Assembly (NCBI RefSeq): GCF_017487405.1 | Contig: NZ_CP062222.1 | Location: 1,597,001-1,661,000, forward strand | Length of the DNA stretch: 64,000 nt | From: Brevundimonas goettingensis | GTDB taxonomy: Bacteria; Pseudomonadota; Alphaproteobacteria; Caulobacterales; Caulobacteraceae | Direction of reading: 5' to 3' | In this document: positions 61,980 to 64,000 of the stretch, one piece after another | Position numbering within the stretch: position 1 is the first letter of the stretch | How the letters are laid out: each line of letters opens with the position of its first letter | The notes under the pieces: generated by a model | The model's database searches: none | What the model was told of the DNA's origin: nothing | The model's input: only the letters and a program-made list of their open reading frames with translations | Translations under genes and position numbers: made by a program

Positions 61980-63218
61980 TCAGCGCGCCAGGTTCACGCC
62001 CCTCACGATCGCCGCCTGGGCGAGACCGGCGCCCGAGGGGATGAGCTCGGCCGTCTTGCCGATGTCCAGGGCTGGAGACCCGGCCCGCAGCCGGGCATAA
62101 TGCTCGACGCCGCCGCCATCCCGGATCACCGCCCAGGGCGCCGCCCCGGCCTCGTCATGGAAGCCGGTCTTCACCACCACGCCCCTCACCCGTTCATGGC
62201 CGAGCGCTCGCACCACCCTCGCTCCCTCCAGCCGCCGCTGGTTCAGCGTCCGGATGACGTCCCGCCGCGCCTGCAGGGTCCGCAGCTTGAGCTCCATTTC
62301 CGCGTCGAGCCGGTAGCGACCTCCTGATCGCACCGCGAGGCCTAGCCCCTCCAGGTGCCGCAACCGTCCCCGCGTGAGGGCCGCCCACGCGTCGTTCGCG
62401 CCGACGCCGTCATCGACCATGCCGCGTGCGTCGGCCGCCGCCAGCAACCGCTTGTCGAAGCCGGTGAACCGGTCGGCCTGGGTCTCCTTCCAGATCCTGC
62501 GCTCCGCCTCGACCCGAGACAGATCGCCCAGCCGCTCCTGCGCCACCTCCTGGGCCCGCGCGCGGAAGCCGTAACCCATGTAGTCGCGCGGAATGACGAG
62601 GTCCCGCCCATCCGCCCGTCGCCCCCGGACCAGCACATGGGCGTGCGGCTGATCGGTGTCGTAGTGACAGGTCGCGATCCAGTTCAGGTCCGGCTCGCCG
62701 AGATCCGCCCTCACCCGGTCCATCACCGCCCGCACATAGGATCTGAGTTCGAGCCGATCGCCATGCTCGGGCGAGATGATGAACCGGAAATGATGCCGGT
62801 CCCCACTCCACCCTGCCGTCGCCGCCTGCGGCCGGATCCCATCCCTCTCGCGGTCAAAGAACTCCGGTCTCGTGCCCTCGGCGCCGGCGCCGGAGCGACC
62901 CAGATAGACGACATGCTTGGCCAGGGCGGCCCCGCGATCGACGCCCTTGCCGACATGGCGCGAGACCAGGGCCTTGACGATCACCCTCTGCCGGACGTCC
63001 AGCCTGAAGGCGCGTCCCGAGCGGTTCTGCGCCGCCCGGAGCACGCCTGACCGGTCGCCGAGGGCAAAGGCGCGCGAGCTCGCCAGACGCTTCAGCATGC
63101 CGTTCCTGACGGTCATCCGCTCGGTCTTCAGCCGAAGGGGAAGGCCGACCTGAACCTCGTCCCGCCCCTGTGCGGAGTTCGTTTCAAGTCGACCGTCGAT
63201 CGCATCCCGGATGAGCAT
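61980..63218 (-). CDS. relaxase/mobilization nuclease
   Basis: 412 aa from the ATG at 63218, chosen because GGAGG lies 7 nt upstream; the frame is open to a TTG at 63281. Contains KHVVYLGRSGAG (likely catalytic Tyr), RHHFRFIISPEHGDRLELRS, and the histidine triad motif CHYDTDQPHAHVLVRG, which binds the metal of the nickase. DYMGYGFRARAQEVAQERLG follows. The pattern fits the VirD2-like relaxases with a DUF3363-type C-terminus, but the C-terminal part is shorter than I expect for that group. It nicks oriT and leads the strand into the recipient. Same strand as traG but 21 kb away. Confidence 0.85.
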   Translation of the reverse strand: MLIRDAIDGRLETNSAQGRDEVQVGLPLRLKTERMTVRNGMLKRLASSRAFALGDRSGVLRAAQNRSGRAFRLDVRQRVIVKALVSRHVGKGVDRGAALAKHVVYLGRSGAGAEGTRPEFFDRERDGIRPQAATAGWSGDRHHFRFIISPEHGDRLELRSYVRAVMDRVRADLGEPDLNWIATCHYDTDQPHAHVLVRGRRADGRDLVIPRDYMGYGFRARAQEVAQERLGDLSRVEAERRIWKETQADRFTGFDKRLLAAADARGMVDDGVGANDAWAALTRGRLRHLEGLGLAVRSGGRYRLDAEMELKLRTLQARRDVIRTLNQRRLEGARVVRALGHERVRGVVVKTGFHDEAGAAPWAVIRDGGGVEHYARLRAGSPALDIGKTAELIPSGAGLAQAAIVRGVNLAR

Positions 63219-63495
63219 GGCCAGGCCTCCTTCGGGCCGCCGACGCGCCCAGGACAGGACGACTTGCGACAAGTCATCCAACGCCTCGGATCAGGCCGCT
63301 AACCCACGGACAGGATACGAGAAACGAAGACCGCCAAACACCGCCTTTTATCTTGCCCTCCACCCCTTTTGCGGATTTTCAGACATCGCCATCATATTCG
63401 CCGACATCTCATCACACGCGATCAAAGGCGTTCGCTCAAGACGTCGGAGGCGTTGTCGGAGCGGGTTTGCCGCGGGAGATTTCCGGATGACAGAG
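63219..63495. other. intergenic region next to the relaxase, oriT candidate
   Basis: About 280 bp upstream of the relaxase start and downstream of the DUF2493 gene. 63340-63430 is lower in GC than its surroundings. In related elements oriT lies beside the relaxase gene, but I cannot point to a nic site here. Confidence 0.3.
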
Positions 63496-63525
63496 AAAAA
63501 CCCGCCCGGCCGAAGCCGAGCGGGT
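63496..63525 (-). terminator. intrinsic terminator of the DUF2493 gene
   Basis: Hairpin ACCCGCTCGGC / GCCGGGCGGGT with a TTCG loop on the minus strand, followed by TTTTT (63496-63500). It lies 23 bp after the stop of the DUF2493 gene. Confidence 0.88.
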
Positions 63526-63548
63526 CGTTCCATCTCAGTCGTGATGTG

Positions 63549-64000
63549 TCAGGCGGCCCGGGCCTTGATGGACACGTGGCGGACGCCGTTTTCCATCGCC
63601 TTCTGCCCGAGGTTGAGGGCCGGACCGAACGGACGCTGCTCCTCCCGGACCCCGGCCACCGAGTGGACCAGCGTCAGGCAGACCTCCGGCTCGAGCGCGA
63701 TCAGGTCGTCGTTCGCCCGGAAGGGAGCGGCCTTGCCGTGGGTATCGAAATCCGCCCGCGCGAGGATCAGGGTGACCCCCTTCTGCTGGGCCCATTTGAT
63801 CGCGAGCTTCTCGGAGCCTTTCGCCCCGGTCGTCGCCAGAGCCATGTCCGGCCATTCCGACTTCGCCCAGTTCAGGGCGTCGAAGATCCGGCCCGCGTCC
63901 TCGGCGCTGTCGGCCGTCGGGGCTCCCCGGAAGGCGACCACCGGACCGCCCGGATCCGCCTCCCCCGAACGCCTTTGCCGGATCGCCCGGATCGCCTGTT
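63549..64000 (-). CDS. DUF2493 family protein (SLOG-like), N-terminus cut by window edge
   Basis: At least 150 aa; the frame continues without a start to the right edge (QAIRAIRQRRSGEADPGGPV...). The C-terminal DUF2493 domain is clear: VAFRGAPTADSAEDAGRIFD, LATTGAKGSEKLAIKWAQQ, LARADFDTHGKAAPFRAND. DUF2493 is a Rossmann-like SLOG-type domain thought to bind nucleotide ligands. Genes of this kind are frequent companions of relaxases in integrative elements of this order. A GTG at 63941 could be used internally, but the frame clearly extends beyond. Confidence 0.8.
   Translation of the reverse strand, partial: QAIRAIRQRRSGEADPGGPVVAFRGAPTADSAEDAGRIFDALNWAKSEWPDMALATTGAKGSEKLAIKWAQQKGVTLILARADFDTHGKAAPFRANDDLIALEPEVCLTLVHSVAGVREEQRPFGPALNLGQKAMENGVRHVSIKARAA

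Overview
High-GC alphaproteobacterial DNA. The closest match by gene content is Caulobacteraceae, Brevundimonas-like. That is my inference from the LOV kinase/receiver pair, a long TonB-dependent receptor that opens with an EVVVTG plug motif, a TorF-type porin, an UrcA protein, and GTG/TTG starts with 4-nt overlaps.

Layout. (1) 1-6.4 kb is ordinary chromosome: malate synthase G (cut by the left edge), a LysR regulator, mutL, a low-molecular-weight phosphatase, heme A synthase and two small membrane proteins. (2) At 6422-6466 lies a 45-nt 3' fragment of a tRNA-Pro(GGG) gene, followed directly by a P4-type tyrosine integrase. This looks like the left attachment site of an integrated element. 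No second copy of the fragment occurs in the window, so if the element is intact it runs past 64 kb. (3) 8-21 kb is accessory DNA: an overlapping gene pair with an XRE regulator, small membrane and secreted proteins, two VOC proteins, a TorF-like porin, a CHASE4 hybrid kinase, DUF3182 plus a hydrolase, and a LOV histidine kinase with its single-domain receiver. (4) 21-31 kb and 37-41 kb carry a Ti/RP4-like conjugation apparatus (traG, RHH protein, trbB, then trbC-D-E-J-L-F-G-I, traF, lytic transglycosylase, two HTH proteins). About 6 kb of cargo splits it between trbB and trbC: BLUF photoreceptor, exonuclease III, NUDIX, and a TIGR02587/TIGR02588 pair. The relaxase lies at 62-63 kb, separated from traG by an IS5-family element and 20 kb of further cargo. 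(5) 41.5-61.9 kb: a TonB receptor plus GH2 glycan-use pair; a patchwork of small and secreted unknowns interleaved with dispersed intergenic repeats; then XdhC, MocA, MoaA and the periplasmic aldehyde oxidoreductase PaoABC. (6) The right edge holds the relaxase and a truncated DUF2493 protein.

Points of most interest. A two-gene microcassette (41-42-aa membrane peptide coupled by a 4-nt overlap to a 68-75-aa helical protein) occurs twice. A 59-62-aa gene family also occurs twice, and both copies share a precisely spaced upstream element. A DUF4329/JAB-like HxH protein with a TonB-box-like N-terminus is coupled to a secreted partner that has a second, solitary paralogue. From 16.7 to 26.5 kb, six genes carry apparent single-base frameshifts in C or G runs, and trbG appears fused in frame to trbI by a deletion. 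The transfer system is therefore either damaged or imperfectly sequenced.
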